DNA of 64,000 nt from Nostoc sp. HK-01 (GTDB lineage: Bacteria > Cyanobacteriota > Cyanobacteriia > Cyanobacteriales > Nostocaceae): the NCBI GenBank assembly GCA_003990705.1, contig AP018318.1:4901501-4965500 (forward strand), written 5' to 3'. The notes below the pieces were generated by a model. The model made no database searches. It was not told the DNA's origin and saw nothing but the letters and a program-made list of their open reading frames with translations. Shown here in pieces: positions 17,551 through 26,752 of this stretch. Position 1 is the first letter of the stretch. Each line of letters starts with the position of its first letter. Made by a program: the position numbers and the translations under genes.

Positions 17551-17953
17551 ATTGTTAGTGCAAGGTTTAAGCACCCAAACATTATTAGAAAAATTACATC
17601 TTTTAGGTTCGCAACCATTACGTCAACAATACATGGAAGCGATTGCGCGTCAAGTTGCTCTCCAGCGATCGCTAGAATATTTAGAGACAGCACAAAAGCG
17701 TCCTGGTATTAACCTAGAGTTTTATAAATATCAAAAAACTTTGATTACTGGAGAAATCAATTTATTGCAAGAAATAATTGACAAATTACTAGATGAATAC
17801 CCAAATTTGCAAGAGTTTACAACTGAGGAATTACGCGGGGAACTATTGGCTATCGAAGCTGATACATACGCTGAGTTTGTTCGTGCAGGGAAGTTAAATA
17901 AAGAACTTTCACCTTTTTTGCAAACAAATCATGATAGTAATTATTCAGAATAA
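17551..17953 (+). pseudogene. Na+/H+ antiporter, 3' part after the insertion sequence
   Basis: About 133 residues: LLVQGLSTQTLLEKLHLLG is the end of the last membrane helix of a CPA1 exchanger, and the rest is the charged helical cytoplasmic tail. In frame with the 5' part once the element is removed. It has no ribosome-binding site of its own in the remaining native sequence. The stop overlaps the 3' end of the convergent ABC ATPase gene by 13 bp. Confidence 0.88.
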
Positions 17954-18843
17954 GTATTTTGTGTAACTTCCAAATAAATATGTTCTAAACGCACAGGCTG
18001 ACGCGCGATCGCCTCAAATTTTATACCTTCAAATGTGGCAAGAATTTCTTTTAATTCTAGTGGTTCTGGTAGCCAAAAAGCTAACTCATTACCATAATAT
18101 TTAGGCGTAAAATTATATTCTTGAGCGCGGTCGATAGCTTGTTCTTTTTGAGTAGTTTGTACTACTAAAATTTCGGCGGCAGGAATTAAGTTACGCAACT
18201 GAGCTAAACTACCTTCAGCCAAAATTTGCCCATTTTTGAGAATACCAATTCTCTGACAAAGACGTTCGGCTTCATCTAATAAATGCGTCGTCAATAAAAT
18301 AGCAATTCCCTGGTTACTCAACTGCCGAATTAACTCCCAAATCTCGTACCTTGATTCGATATCTAACCCGGTAGTTGGTTCATCTAAAATGACTAACTTT
18401 GGTTGATGCACTAATGCAACAGCAATATTTAACCTTCGCTGCATTCCACCGCTGAGAGTTTCTACAGGACTTTTTGCCCTATCTAATAAATTTACCGCCG
18501 CCAGAGTTGTTTGTATTTGTTCTTGGCGAATTTTTCTATCTAATCCATAAATATCAGCAAAAAATTTTAAATTCTCTTCGCAAGTCAGAGTTTTATACAA
18601 TAAATTTTCTTGAGGGGCAATGCCAATAATTTTTTTGGTTGCATCGGAAATTGGCTGCTGATTAATTGTTACATCACCACTATCAGCCTTGAGTAAATTG
18701 CAAATAATATTAATTGTGGTTGTTTTACCAGCGCCATTAGCACCGAGTAAGCCATAAATTTCTCCTGGTTCTACATGCAGATTTAAATCTTGTAATACTT
18801 GTCTTTTAGAGTAAGACTTATTGAGATTTTTAATTATGAGCAT
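17941..18843 (-). CDS. ABC-2 type exporter, ATP-binding subunit
   Basis: 300 residues. Walker A GANGAGKT at 34-41, Q-loop (IGIAPQENLLY), signature LSGGMQRRLNIAVAL, Walker B LVILDEPTTGLD and the H-loop LLTTHLLDEAERLC are all intact. The C-terminal 80 residues are the usual extension of CcmA/DrrA-type subunits, which drive export of drugs, lipids or polysaccharides. The permease gene lies 164 bp upstream on the same strand and would supply the membrane part. The substrate cannot be read from the sequence. Confidence 0.9.
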   Translation of the reverse strand: MLIIKNLNKSYSKRQVLQDLNLHVEPGEIYGLLGANGAGKTTTINIICNLLKADSGDVTINQQPISDATKKIIGIAPQENLLYKTLTCEENLKFFADIYGLDRKIRQEQIQTTLAAVNLLDRAKSPVETLSGGMQRRLNIAVALVHQPKLVILDEPTTGLDIESRYEIWELIRQLSNQGIAILLTTHLLDEAERLCQRIGILKNGQILAEGSLAQLRNLIPAAEILVVQTTQKEQAIDRAQEYNFTPKYYGNELAFWLPEPLELKEILATFEGIKFEAIARQPVRLEHIYLEVTQNTYSE

Positions 18844-19007
18844 ATTTTTAATATTATGTTATATCACTAGCAATACTTAAAGCCCAGAATTGTTTAATCA
18901 GTTGAGTATTTATACCAATTCGTAATTCGTAATTAAGGAAGTCAGATATGGCATGGTTTTCGAGGTTTGAATGTGTTGCCTCATTTAAGAAAATTGGTAT
19001 TATATAT

Positions 19008-19859
19008 TCATAATCTTCTCTCTAATAGCAACATACGGCGATAAGATAGCCAACCACTAACAATCATTACTAAAGTAAATACAAATAAAAACCAAAAATG
19101 TGATGTAATATCACTAGTTTGCTTGCCATTTGTTGATACTCCTACAAATGCTTCGTTCATGTGATAAATCGGGTTATATTGGGCAATTTTGATTAAACTT
19201 TTGGGAAACAATGAGCTTGGTAAAAAGGCTCCACCTAAGATTAATAAAGGTACGCCAAATGCAGCGACTAAAGCATTCACATCTTCAATTCGCCTCGCTA
19301 ATTGCGTGCCTAAAATAAACCCTAAGCCTACATAAGCCGCAATACTCATCAAAATAATTATGAATCCTAAAAAAATAGAACCTTTAAATGTAGCACCCCA
19401 AAAAGCAGCAACGGTATAAACTAGGAAAGTTTGTCCTAAGCCAATGCAACTATGAGCTAAAAAAATTCCTAAAAAATAGGATATACCACTCAAAGGCGAA
19501 AGAAACAGGCGTTTGAGGGTTTGCTGTTCTCTTTCTGCAACGACAGTGGCGACGCTACCACCCAAACAACTAAAAAATAGTGCAGCACCCACTAATGTTG
19601 AAGGTGCAGTATATTCAAAAGCTGTGTTGATTGGTAGTTTTGCACGTTCTGCCAAAATAAACGCACCCAAAATTAATACGGAAATTGGAAAAATACTCCA
19701 AAAAATCAGGCTGCGGCGGCGACGTAATAATTCAATGAGGATGCGCTGAGTGACCGCTATGGTTTCGCGCCAATATTTCATCTGAGGAAGTCTCCAGTAT
19801 TGTGTACTCTTGACAATTTCTGCCATTCTGGCAAAATAAATCCGTTCGGGACTTAGCAC
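19008..19859 (-). CDS. ABC-2 type exporter, permease subunit
   Basis: 283 residues from GTG 19859; an ATG at 19781 (MKYWRETIAVTQR) gives a 257-residue product of more typical length and is equally plausible. Six membrane helices in the ABC-2 pattern: a cytoplasmic N-terminus with ELLRRRRSLIFW, then the ABC-2 signature region with EREQQTLKRLFLSPLSG between helices 2 and 3, and helix-rich GTQLARRIEDVNALVAAFGVP (first 20 residues are diagnostic). Cotranscribed with the ATPase gene downstream. The 164-bp gap between them holds an AATTCGTAATTCGTAATT direct repeat and no gene. Confidence 0.85.
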   Translation of the reverse strand: MLSPERIYFARMAEIVKSTQYWRLPQMKYWRETIAVTQRILIELLRRRRSLIFWSIFPISVLILGAFILAERAKLPINTAFEYTAPSTLVGAALFFSCLGGSVATVVAEREQQTLKRLFLSPLSGISYFLGIFLAHSCIGLGQTFLVYTVAAFWGATFKGSIFLGFIIILMSIAAYVGLGFILGTQLARRIEDVNALVAAFGVPLLILGGAFLPSSLFPKSLIKIAQYNPIYHMNEAFVGVSTNGKQTSDITSHFWFLFVFTLVMIVSGWLSYRRMLLLERRL

Positions 19860-19952
19860 GGTGAGAAAAAAATACCCTTAACAATACAATCTGCGAACTC
19901 ACAGTTATCATTTCACGACTGTGTTGTGTGTGAAAAGTTAATTTTGTAACCA

Positions 19953-21893
19953 ATGCGCCAAATACCTAATTTGCTGGAATCATCTACTATCTCCCGTCGT
20001 ACACTGCTGAAGTTGTTCGGGGTCGGTACAGTTGCAGGAGTCACAGGATATTCGCGGTTTACTAAGCCAAAACCAACGGTATTTCAAAAAGATACTCTCG
20101 ACTTACCACAAATATTAAATCAATCCAAAACTGTTGTTGTAATTGGGGGTGGTTTAGCCGGTTTAGCTTGTGCTTACGAATTGAGCCAGCGGGGATTTAT
20201 TGTCACACTATTAGAAAAATCTCCTCAATTGGGTGGCAAAATCGCTAGTTGGCAAATAGAAGCGGCTGGGGAAACTTTTATGATGGAACATGGGTTTCAT
20301 GGCTTTTTTCCTCAGTACTATAATCTGAATAGTTTAGTAGCAGAATTAGGGATAACTAATAATTTTCAATCGTTGAATTTTTATTCTGTTGTTTATCAGG
20401 ATTCTCATTACAAACCAGAGATATTTCGCCCCAGTAGTTCGGCTTTTCCTTGGAATATTATAGATTTAGCGATCGCATCTCCAAATCGCTTCCGTTGGGG
20501 CATAAATTTAACTAAAATCAAACATCTGCAAGTTTTTCAAGCTATCACAGGCTTTCAAAGAGAAAAAAATTATCAGCGATTTGATAATATATCTGTTGCT
20601 GATTGGGTAGAAACAGAATTCCCACAAGGTTTATACGATTTATATTTTCTGCCTTTTGCTAAATCTAGCTTGAATGCACCAGATTTAATGAGTGTGGGAG
20701 AATTAATGCAGTTCTTCCATTTTTACTTTTTTGGCAACCCTGAAGGACTAGCTTTTAATGGGACAAAAGACGATATGGGGACAAGTTTAGTCCAACCCAT
20801 TGCTCAGGCAATTAAGCAACAAGGTAGTAAAATTATCACCGATGCAACTGTAACTGAAGTGGTAGCTGTAAATGGAAAAATTGATGGGTTAAAATATAAC
20901 GCTGGTAGTAATCAAACTGCGGCACCGTTTATAGTCAAACAAAATACTGCGATCGCAGATGACAAGATAGAATATTTTGGCGCGGCTGATGAGGTCTTTG
21001 CTTTACCATCAGGCTCTCAAGAAGTAATTTCTCTTACCTGCACTCATCAAGGTTGCACTGTCCAAAAAGCTGAAGATGGGAAGTTTCAATGTCCTTGTCA
21101 TGGAGCAGTATTTTCTGCGGATGGTAAAGTTATTAAAGGGCCTGCTAAACGAGATTTAGCTAAGTTTAAAGTATTGTCAAGACAAGGTGATGAAGTACAA
21201 CTAGTAGCAGCAAATCAAGAGTTAGCATTACCCAAAAAACTCCAAGCCGACTATTATGTTTTTGCTACTGATGTTCCCGGAGTGCAGAAATTATTTCAGC
21301 GCGTCAGTGGTAATATTGATACTACAGTAAAAAGTCAAGTAGAAAATTTGAGTATTGCTGATCCATTCGCTGTGTGTCGCTTTTGGTTTGACCGCGATTT
21401 TGAGTGGCAACAAAGTAATTTTACTTCTTTATCTGGCTACAGTTTAACAGATAGTATTACTCTGTATCATCGCATTCAACAACAGTTTATTGAGTGGTCA
21501 CAAAATACTGGTGGTAGTGTTATCGAGCTACACGCTTACTGTTATAAAGAAAAAGACTTTCCCACGCAGGAAGCTTTGATTCATACTTTTGAACAAGAAC
21601 TTTATGCCATTGTTCCAGAGTTAAAACAAGCTAAAATATTACACAGAGAATTAGTTAATCAACATAATTTTTCTGGATATCCACCTAATAGTTATGCCAC
21701 ACGTCCTGAAACAAAGACGAATATTTCTAACTTAATATTTGCTGGTGATTGGGTGAAAATGCCTTTTCCCTGCGGTTTAATGGAACGTGCTGTGAGTAGT
21801 GGTTTATTAGCAGCTAACGAAATTTTACACCGGGAAGGTTTGCAAAGGCGATCGCTATTTTCTGTCAATCCTGAAGGGTTATTGCAAATATAA
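19953..21893 (+). CDS. Tat-exported FAD-dependent oxidoreductase with internal Rieske domain
   Basis: 646 residues. A twin-arginine signal (SRRTLLKLFGVGTVAG, 14-29) comes first. The FAD-binding motif VVVIGGGLAGLACAYELSQRG begins at residue 61 (first 20 residues are diagnostic). The fold is that of the amine oxidase / phytoene desaturase group (LEKSPQLGGKIASW; C-terminal FAGDWVKMPFPCGLMERAV). A Rieske [2Fe-2S] domain is inserted in the middle: CTHQGC at 363-368 and CPCH at 380-383 give the Cys/His ligands. Cyanobacterial carotenoid desaturase/methyltransferases such as CruE and some hydroxysqualene-type enzymes are possible relatives; the exact substrate is not shown. It diverges from the ABC permease gene. 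ATG 19953 is the only start that keeps the Tat signal. Confidence 0.85.
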   Translation: MRQIPNLLESSTISRRTLLKLFGVGTVAGVTGYSRFTKPKPTVFQKDTLDLPQILNQSKTVVVIGGGLAGLACAYELSQRGFIVTLLEKSPQLGGKIASWQIEAAGETFMMEHGFHGFFPQYYNLNSLVAELGITNNFQSLNFYSVVYQDSHYKPEIFRPSSSAFPWNIIDLAIASPNRFRWGINLTKIKHLQVFQAITGFQREKNYQRFDNISVADWVETEFPQGLYDLYFLPFAKSSLNAPDLMSVGELMQFFHFYFFGNPEGLAFNGTKDDMGTSLVQPIAQAIKQQGSKIITDATVTEVVAVNGKIDGLKYNAGSNQTAAPFIVKQNTAIADDKIEYFGAADEVFALPSGSQEVISLTCTHQGCTVQKAEDGKFQCPCHGAVFSADGKVIKGPAKRDLAKFKVLSRQGDEVQLVAANQELALPKKLQADYYVFATDVPGVQKLFQRVSGNIDTTVKSQVENLSIADPFAVCRFWFDRDFEWQQSNFTSLSGYSLTDSITLYHRIQQQFIEWSQNTGGSVIELHAYCYKEKDFPTQEALIHTFEQELYAIVPELKQAKILHRELVNQHNFSGYPPNSYATRPETKTNISNLIFAGDWVKMPFPCGLMERAVSSGLLAANEILHREGLQRRSLFSVNPEGLLQI

Positions 21894-21904
21894 ACTTTTC
21901 CCAG

Positions 21905-21945
21905 AAGACGTAGCTACTATTTTTTCCTCATAGAAGCTACGTCTT
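21905..21945 (+). terminator. Hairpin after the FAD/Rieske gene
   Basis: AAGACGTAGCT and AGCTACGTCTT pair perfectly over 11 bp with a 19-base loop containing TTTTTT, 11 bp past the stop. The following bases are TGTTCT, so the T-run is weak. Confidence 0.5.
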
Positions 21946-22035
21946 TGTTCTCTGTTACCTAGCTTAACAAGCAATTTCACAACTCATTGAGGATTGCTAT
22001 ATTGGATTCAGTAAATTTTCATACCAACAAGATAA

Positions 22036-22464
22036 ATGAATAAGATAGGATTGGTAGTTGCAGCAGTTCTTACTATGTCACCATTGACGTTAGGACTAGT
22101 AAAAGATGTACAAGCTGCTGTGAAGGAGCAAGTAAAATCAACGCCAGCTAATCAACCAGAACAATCTGTACAAAGAACTTTTACTAGCCTAATAAATGCC
22201 ATTGAACAAAAAAATTATCCTAAGTTTATCTCTCAAGGGAATGCAGCGTTTAAAGAAGGCCTTACACAACAAACATTTACACAAGTTAGTGGACAATTAG
22301 CACCTCGGTTCAATAAAGGGTATTCGTCCGTTTTTTTAGGAAAACTGAATCAGCAAGGCTATCAAGTCTACTTATGGAAATTAACTTTTAAAGATGGCAG
22401 TGATGATATCTTAGCCAGACTTAGCCTCAAAGCTGGAAAAGTCGGTGGATTTTGGCTGAATTGA
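22036..22464 (+). CDS. Small exported protein of unknown function
   Basis: 142 residues. The first 28 or so (MNKIGLVVAAVLTMSPLTLG, then VKDVQA) form a signal peptide with likely cleavage after A-A. The mature part is about 110 residues and predicted alpha/beta: QRTFTSLINAIEQKNYPKFI, then GQLAPRFNKGYSSVFLGKL and a closing LWKLTFKDGSDDILARLSLK. The shape resembles small NTF2-like or DUF3887-type domains, but I do not recognise the family with certainty. It stands alone between two terminator-like hairpin regions. Confidence 0.65.
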   Translation: MNKIGLVVAAVLTMSPLTLGLVKDVQAAVKEQVKSTPANQPEQSVQRTFTSLINAIEQKNYPKFISQGNAAFKEGLTQQTFTQVSGQLAPRFNKGYSSVFLGKLNQQGYQVYLWKLTFKDGSDDILARLSLKAGKVGGFWLN

Positions 22465-22539
22465 GGAACTTCCAGCAAAAAAATCCAACTAAATATTTAG
22501 TGCTTTACCGTTTTATGCTGAAGATGGGTAATTTCTGTT

Positions 22540-23490
22540 GTGGGTGAGAATGTGTTTTTCAGCGTTGTGATACCAACTTACAATCGCCTGCCAATTTTAG
22601 AAAAGTGCCTCCGAGCCTTGGAAATGCAGGAATTGAGTGCGTCAAAGATAATTCAAGATTACGAAATTGTCTTAGTGGATGATGGTTCTACCGATGGAAC
22701 CTTAGAATGGTTGGCAGCCCACAAGCAAGAGTTTCCCCATGTGCGATGCTTTGAGCAAGATCATGCTGGCCCCGCTGCGGCACGGAATTTGGGAGTAGAA
22801 CAGGCACTAGGAGATACAATCATATTTATTGATAGTGATTTAGTCGTGCTGAAAAACTTTCTGCAAGCTCACGCTGACGCATTATTGCAGGGAAAAGAGA
22901 AATTAGGTAGCGATCGCTTTTTTACTTATGGTGCAGTAATTAATACCTCTAACTTCGAGAATCCTACGGCTGAACCTTATAAAATTACAGATTTCTCAGC
23001 AGCTTTTTTTGCTACAGGTAATGTCGCCATTCCTAAGTATTGGTTAGAAAAAGCCGGATTATTTGATATTGGTTTTCAACTTTATGGTTGGGAAGATTTA
23101 GAATTAGGCGTGAGGCTGAAAAATCTCGGTTTAAAATTGATCAAATGTCCAGAAGCAGTTGGTTATCACTGGCATCCAGCATTTAATTTAGAGCAAATTC
23201 CTAACTTAATTGAAAAAGAAATTCAACGCGGCCGTATGGGAGTTTTGTTTTATCAAAAGCATCCGACTTGGGAGGTGCGAATGATGATTCAAATGACATG
23301 GTTACATCGCTTACTCTGGGGCATTCTCTCATTAAACGGGCTGCTGAATGAACGTACAATGGCTCCCTTTTTACGCTGGCTGATTAAATTAGGTAAACCT
23401 CAATTAGCTTTAGAAGTAGCTAGGATTTTCCTCAATTGGTACAACGTCAAAGGTGTGTATGAAGCTTATGCACAGGGAATTGGGGAGTAA
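22540..23490 (+). CDS. Glycosyltransferase family 2
   Basis: 316 residues from GTG 22540. The GT-A fold opens with FSVVIPTYNRLPILEKCLRAL. The nucleotide-sugar site shows VLVDDGSTDGTLEWL, the acidic pair follows in IIFIDSDLVV, and the acceptor-side ED motif is in YGWEDLELGVRLKNLG. No membrane helix is evident, so the enzyme is probably cytoplasmic or peripheral. It likely transfers a sugar to a polysaccharide, lipid or protein acceptor that cannot be named. It is 75 bp downstream of the small exported protein and is followed by a strong hairpin. Confidence 0.88.
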   Translation: MGENVFFSVVIPTYNRLPILEKCLRALEMQELSASKIIQDYEIVLVDDGSTDGTLEWLAAHKQEFPHVRCFEQDHAGPAAARNLGVEQALGDTIIFIDSDLVVLKNFLQAHADALLQGKEKLGSDRFFTYGAVINTSNFENPTAEPYKITDFSAAFFATGNVAIPKYWLEKAGLFDIGFQLYGWEDLELGVRLKNLGLKLIKCPEAVGYHWHPAFNLEQIPNLIEKEIQRGRMGVLFYQKHPTWEVRMMIQMTWLHRLLWGILSLNGLLNERTMAPFLRWLIKLGKPQLALEVARIFLNWYNVKGVYEAYAQGIGE

Positions 23491-23499
23491 ATTTTGATT

Positions 23500-23545
23500 G
23501 GGTATAAAGGTGTGTGGGTGTGAGAAACATCACACCTCTATACCC
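23500..23545. terminator. Bidirectional hairpin between convergent genes
   Basis: GGGTATAAAGGTGTG and CACACCTCTATACCC pair over 15 bp with one mismatch around a 16-base loop. It sits between the convergent glycosyltransferase and transaldolase genes and probably ends both transcripts, though T-runs are short. Confidence 0.55.
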
Positions 23546-23578
23546 TTCCAGAAACTAGGACTTATACTCAGCACTCCC

Positions 23579-24223
23579 TCATGTTGACTGTAATATTCCG
23601 CGGCCATTTTCGGCAAATTCATCAATGGTTTGTGCTGACAGTTCGTGATTAGTTATGGACTGCAACATTGCTAAAGGTAAAGTGAGATGATGCGCGCCAG
23701 CTTGTAGGGATGCAACTGCTTCTTGAGGAGATTTGATGCTGGCTGCCATAATTTCGGTGTTGCTTCCTGCTACAACACTCGCCATTTCGCGGACTAGTGC
23801 TACTCCATCACCTAATAGTCTAGTAGCTCGATTGACATAAGCGATCGCATATTTTGCACCGGCTTCTTGAGAGACTGCTGCTTGTGCTGCACTGTAAATA
23901 GCTGTGACTGCACAGGGAATTTCTGGCGCTAGTGCAGCCACTACCTGAAAGCCAACTAAAGACGCAGGAATCTTTAAGACTGTTTGCTTTCCAATTAACT
24001 CAAAGGCGGTTCTACCTTCTGCTACCATTTCGTCAAATTCAGATGCCATCAACTGATAAAATACTGGTCCTGGAGTTAATTGTGCCAGTTGTTTTAATAT
24101 AGTCTCGACTGGTAATGGGCTTTTGCCTAACAATGTTGGGTTAGTAGTGATGCCTTTTACCCAACCTAATTTTTTAGCAGCTTCCGCCTCCGCTGCGATC
24201 GCTGAGTCCAAAAATAAGCTCAC
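23579..24223 (-). CDS. Small transaldolase / fructose-6-phosphate aldolase family protein
   Basis: 214 residues from GTG 24223, the length of the compact MipB/TalC-like class. Matching motifs are MSLFLDSA, WVKGITTNPTLLGKS at the start and LKIPAS, which carries the Schiff-base lysine. AVTAIYSAAQA follows, then YVNRATRLLGDG and IMAASIKSPQEA near the end, where a (beta/alpha)8 barrel closes. The family cleaves or transfers dihydroxyacetone units between sugar phosphates. In oxygenic phototrophs these small homologues are less studied than the large Tal protein, so the physiological substrate is open. Confidence 0.85.
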   Translation of the reverse strand: MSLFLDSAIAAEAEAAKKLGWVKGITTNPTLLGKSPLPVETILKQLAQLTPGPVFYQLMASEFDEMVAEGRTAFELIGKQTVLKIPASLVGFQVVAALAPEIPCAVTAIYSAAQAAVSQEAGAKYAIAYVNRATRLLGDGVALVREMASVVAGSNTEIMAASIKSPQEAVASLQAGAHHLTLPLAMLQSITNHELSAQTIDEFAENGRGILQST

Positions 24224-24488
24224 TGAATTTATTTTCCTTAATGTGCTATCGCTGGCATCATACCAATTTTGGCTTTAAAATTTCAGTCTTTATATTATGT
24301 CCGACTGATCAGTGATGATTCAAGCCATCTGTGCAGAAAACGCCAAATCATCTCCCCTGCACCGCTATGTTTTTGGAAAATTAAACAAGCACTTGATTTT
24401 TCTAGCAGTAGCATATATATTGCTACCCATCTTTTGCCGCTAAACTTTTCTATCCTCTACGTAACCATGCGGTTTCTATATCTATATC

Positions 24489-25397
24489 ATGTCTAGCCAA
24501 AGCATAATTCAAAGTATATATACTGATGGCGCTTGTACTGGGAATCCTGGCCCTGGAGGTTGGGGTGTTGTAGTTTATTTTAACGATGGCTCAGTTCACG
24601 AAATGGGTGATGCTGCATCCCATACAACTAATAATAAAATGGAGATGCAAGCCGCGATCGCTGCCTTAAAATATTTCCATACCTCTCAACAATCTCAACC
24701 CATCACTCTTTACACAGATAGCGAATATCTCATCAACTGTGTTACTAAATGGGTAAAGAACTGGAAAAGAAAAGGCTGGAAAAAAGCCGATGGTAATCCT
24801 GTACAAAATCAAGACCTTTTGGAAGTTTTAGATGAACTGAATACTCGCCAAATCACTTGGCAACACGTTCGGGGTCACGCTGGTAACGTTGGTAACGAAC
24901 GCTGTGATGCGATCGCCCGGAGTTTTGCTGCTGGTAAAATCCCATCACTCAAAGAATTATCTTCTAGCAATGCTCACAAAACTTTACCTACTTCTCATGA
25001 GCGAAATGTAGCGAAAGTTTCTGAAGATAAGGCACACTCGACAATAATTACCAAAGAAAAATCGGAAACCATTACATCTGCATCAGACATAAACGTTATG
25101 GAACCATCCACCGCACAGACTGCGGCCGCAATTGACACAACAACGCCTGGAATCAGGGTCGAACAACTTCGTAACTTGGTTGAAACTCTACGTATCGCTG
25201 ATGAAATCGCTGACAAAGGCTATCTAATTACTAGTTCTGAATTAGCAGACTTAATGGATGTCCACGCCAGCGCCGTCACTAGCCGGGGGGATCAATGGCG
25301 CTGGCGGAACTGGATTGTGTCACGAGTCCGCCGCGAAGGTAATCAAATTCTCTGGGAACTTGAACGAGGCGATCGCGTGGGAGGTGAGGAGGAATAG
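24489..25397 (+). CDS. rnhA: Ribonuclease HI with extra C-terminal domain
   Basis: 302 residues; bacterial RNase HI is about 155. Residues 1-150 hold the whole catalytic fold: YTDGACTGNPGPGGWG, and active-site residues D13, E52, D77, H130 and D140 (in GNERCDAIA). It cuts RNA in RNA-DNA hybrids. After a Ser/Thr-rich linker of about 60 residues comes a second domain (about 220-295) with ELADLMDVHASAVTSRGDQW followed by RWRNWIVSRVRREGNQILW, which looks like a small winged-helix-type DNA or RNA contact module. I believe this tail also occurs in other cyanobacterial proteins, but could not check. Start ATG 24489 is clear. Confidence 0.9.
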   Translation: MSSQSIIQSIYTDGACTGNPGPGGWGVVVYFNDGSVHEMGDAASHTTNNKMEMQAAIAALKYFHTSQQSQPITLYTDSEYLINCVTKWVKNWKRKGWKKADGNPVQNQDLLEVLDELNTRQITWQHVRGHAGNVGNERCDAIARSFAAGKIPSLKELSSSNAHKTLPTSHERNVAKVSEDKAHSTIITKEKSETITSASDINVMEPSTAQTAAAIDTTTPGIRVEQLRNLVETLRIADEIADKGYLITSSELADLMDVHASAVTSRGDQWRWRNWIVSRVRREGNQILWELERGDRVGGEEE

Positions 25398-25428
25398 GGG
25401 TGTAGGGGCGTATGGGTGTATGGGTGTA

Positions 25429-26628
25429 TCAAGACTCAGCACTCATTCCATACTTCCTACCTCGCCATTCTCGTGGGGTGCGGAATGCAGATAAGAAAAT
25501 GCGTAACACAGCGATGGGATCAGCCAAAGGAGACAGCCAGAATAACCAGCCACCTTTAGCGATTGTGCGGTCATAAGAAGGTGCGATCGCCAGTAGCATC
25601 CCAAAGCGAATCAGTAACAGAAATCCATTCAAACCCAGCAATAACATCTGTGGCACAGATAACGGCGTAGGCAGAAAAATCAAGTAAGTAAGTATAATCA
25701 GCAGGGGCAGACCTTGAACTGCTGAAAGTATCCATAAATCTCCCCAAATTTGCCCAGAAGTCGATGCGTCTTTTAAATCTAGGCTACGCCCCCATTCTTT
25801 CCAAGTCTCCAGCGCCCCCTCATACATCCGCACCTTCAGCACCTTGGCCCCATCTAAAAAACCTACCTTATATCCTTGAGCCGCAATATACCGCGCCAAA
25901 GTCACATCATCACAAAAAGAACTACTAGCACTGGTATAACCACCCACAGCCGCTAAAACAGCGCGACGACATAAAAAACATTGCCCATTGGCCATTACCC
26001 TTTCTGGTTGCTCAGTTCTAATTCCCGCAGGGTCAAAGCGATACAGCAAAGTCATCAATAAAGCTGGTTGTAATAAACACTCTCCCGGATACTGAAGGAT
26101 GAATTGGGGTGAGAGTGACACCAAATCATAGCCTTGTGCTATTGCAGTATTTACTAAACCAGCAACTAAACCCGGATGTGGTTGAGTATCAGCATCCATC
26201 CCCAAAAACCATTCGCTATCCTCACAACTATGCAAAAAACCATTATGTAGCGCCCAAGGACGACCCACCCACTCAGCAGGTAAAGGATCATCTGTCATCA
26301 CCCGAAAGCGGGGATCTTTTTGCTGTTTAGCTTTTACTAAGTCAGGAGTCCCATCTTGGGAGTTACTATCGACAACGATAATTTCTCGAACTTCGTAGCT
26401 TTGTTGGCTCAAGCCCGATAATAAAGGAGCAATGCGGCCAGCTTCGTTCAACGTAGGAACAACAACGCTGACGTTACCAAAAAGCTCTGGAGTTGGCTGT
26501 TGGGGTTGAATTGGCGGTAGTCTTCCCGGCCCTTTCAGCAGACGCGACAGCAAAATTGCTGTTGCTGGTAGTTGGATAAGTAGCAATATAAGCGGTATAA
26601 CGCTTTCTACTATCGAAGCGTTGGCCAT
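25429..26628 (-). CDS. cruG: Glycosyltransferase family 2, CruG-like
   Basis: 399 residues. A membrane anchor at 10-30 precedes a GT-A domain: VSVVVPTLNEAGRIAPLLSG, IVVDSNSQDGTPDL, MDADTQPHPGLV and a QxxRW-like region ending in LKVRMYEGALETWKEWGRSL. Three further membrane helices lie at the C-terminus. The architecture and many segments match the cyanobacterial CruG family, which adds a sugar to the 2'-hydroxyl of myxol-type carotenoids. Other membrane GT2 enzymes with the same topology are possible. Other carotenoid-type genes lie at 34121 and possibly 19953. The end is 32 bp from the stop of the RNase HI gene. Confidence 0.65.
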   Translation of the reverse strand: MANASIVESVIPLILLLIQLPATAILLSRLLKGPGRLPPIQPQQPTPELFGNVSVVVPTLNEAGRIAPLLSGLSQQSYEVREIIVVDSNSQDGTPDLVKAKQQKDPRFRVMTDDPLPAEWVGRPWALHNGFLHSCEDSEWFLGMDADTQPHPGLVAGLVNTAIAQGYDLVSLSPQFILQYPGECLLQPALLMTLLYRFDPAGIRTEQPERVMANGQCFLCRRAVLAAVGGYTSASSSFCDDVTLARYIAAQGYKVGFLDGAKVLKVRMYEGALETWKEWGRSLDLKDASTSGQIWGDLWILSAVQGLPLLIILTYLIFLPTPLSVPQMLLLGLNGFLLLIRFGMLLAIAPSYDRTIAKGGWLFWLSPLADPIAVLRIFLSAFRTPREWRGRKYGMSAES

Positions 26629-26752
26629 AAATCTGTATTAGCTCTACGAAGGCTCATCTGTAACTTGACATAGGTTGAAGTATAAATTTTATCAATTCAC
26701 AAAGTGAGATAATTGTAAAATTTAGTTAAAATAATACACTTTTTTTCTAGCT

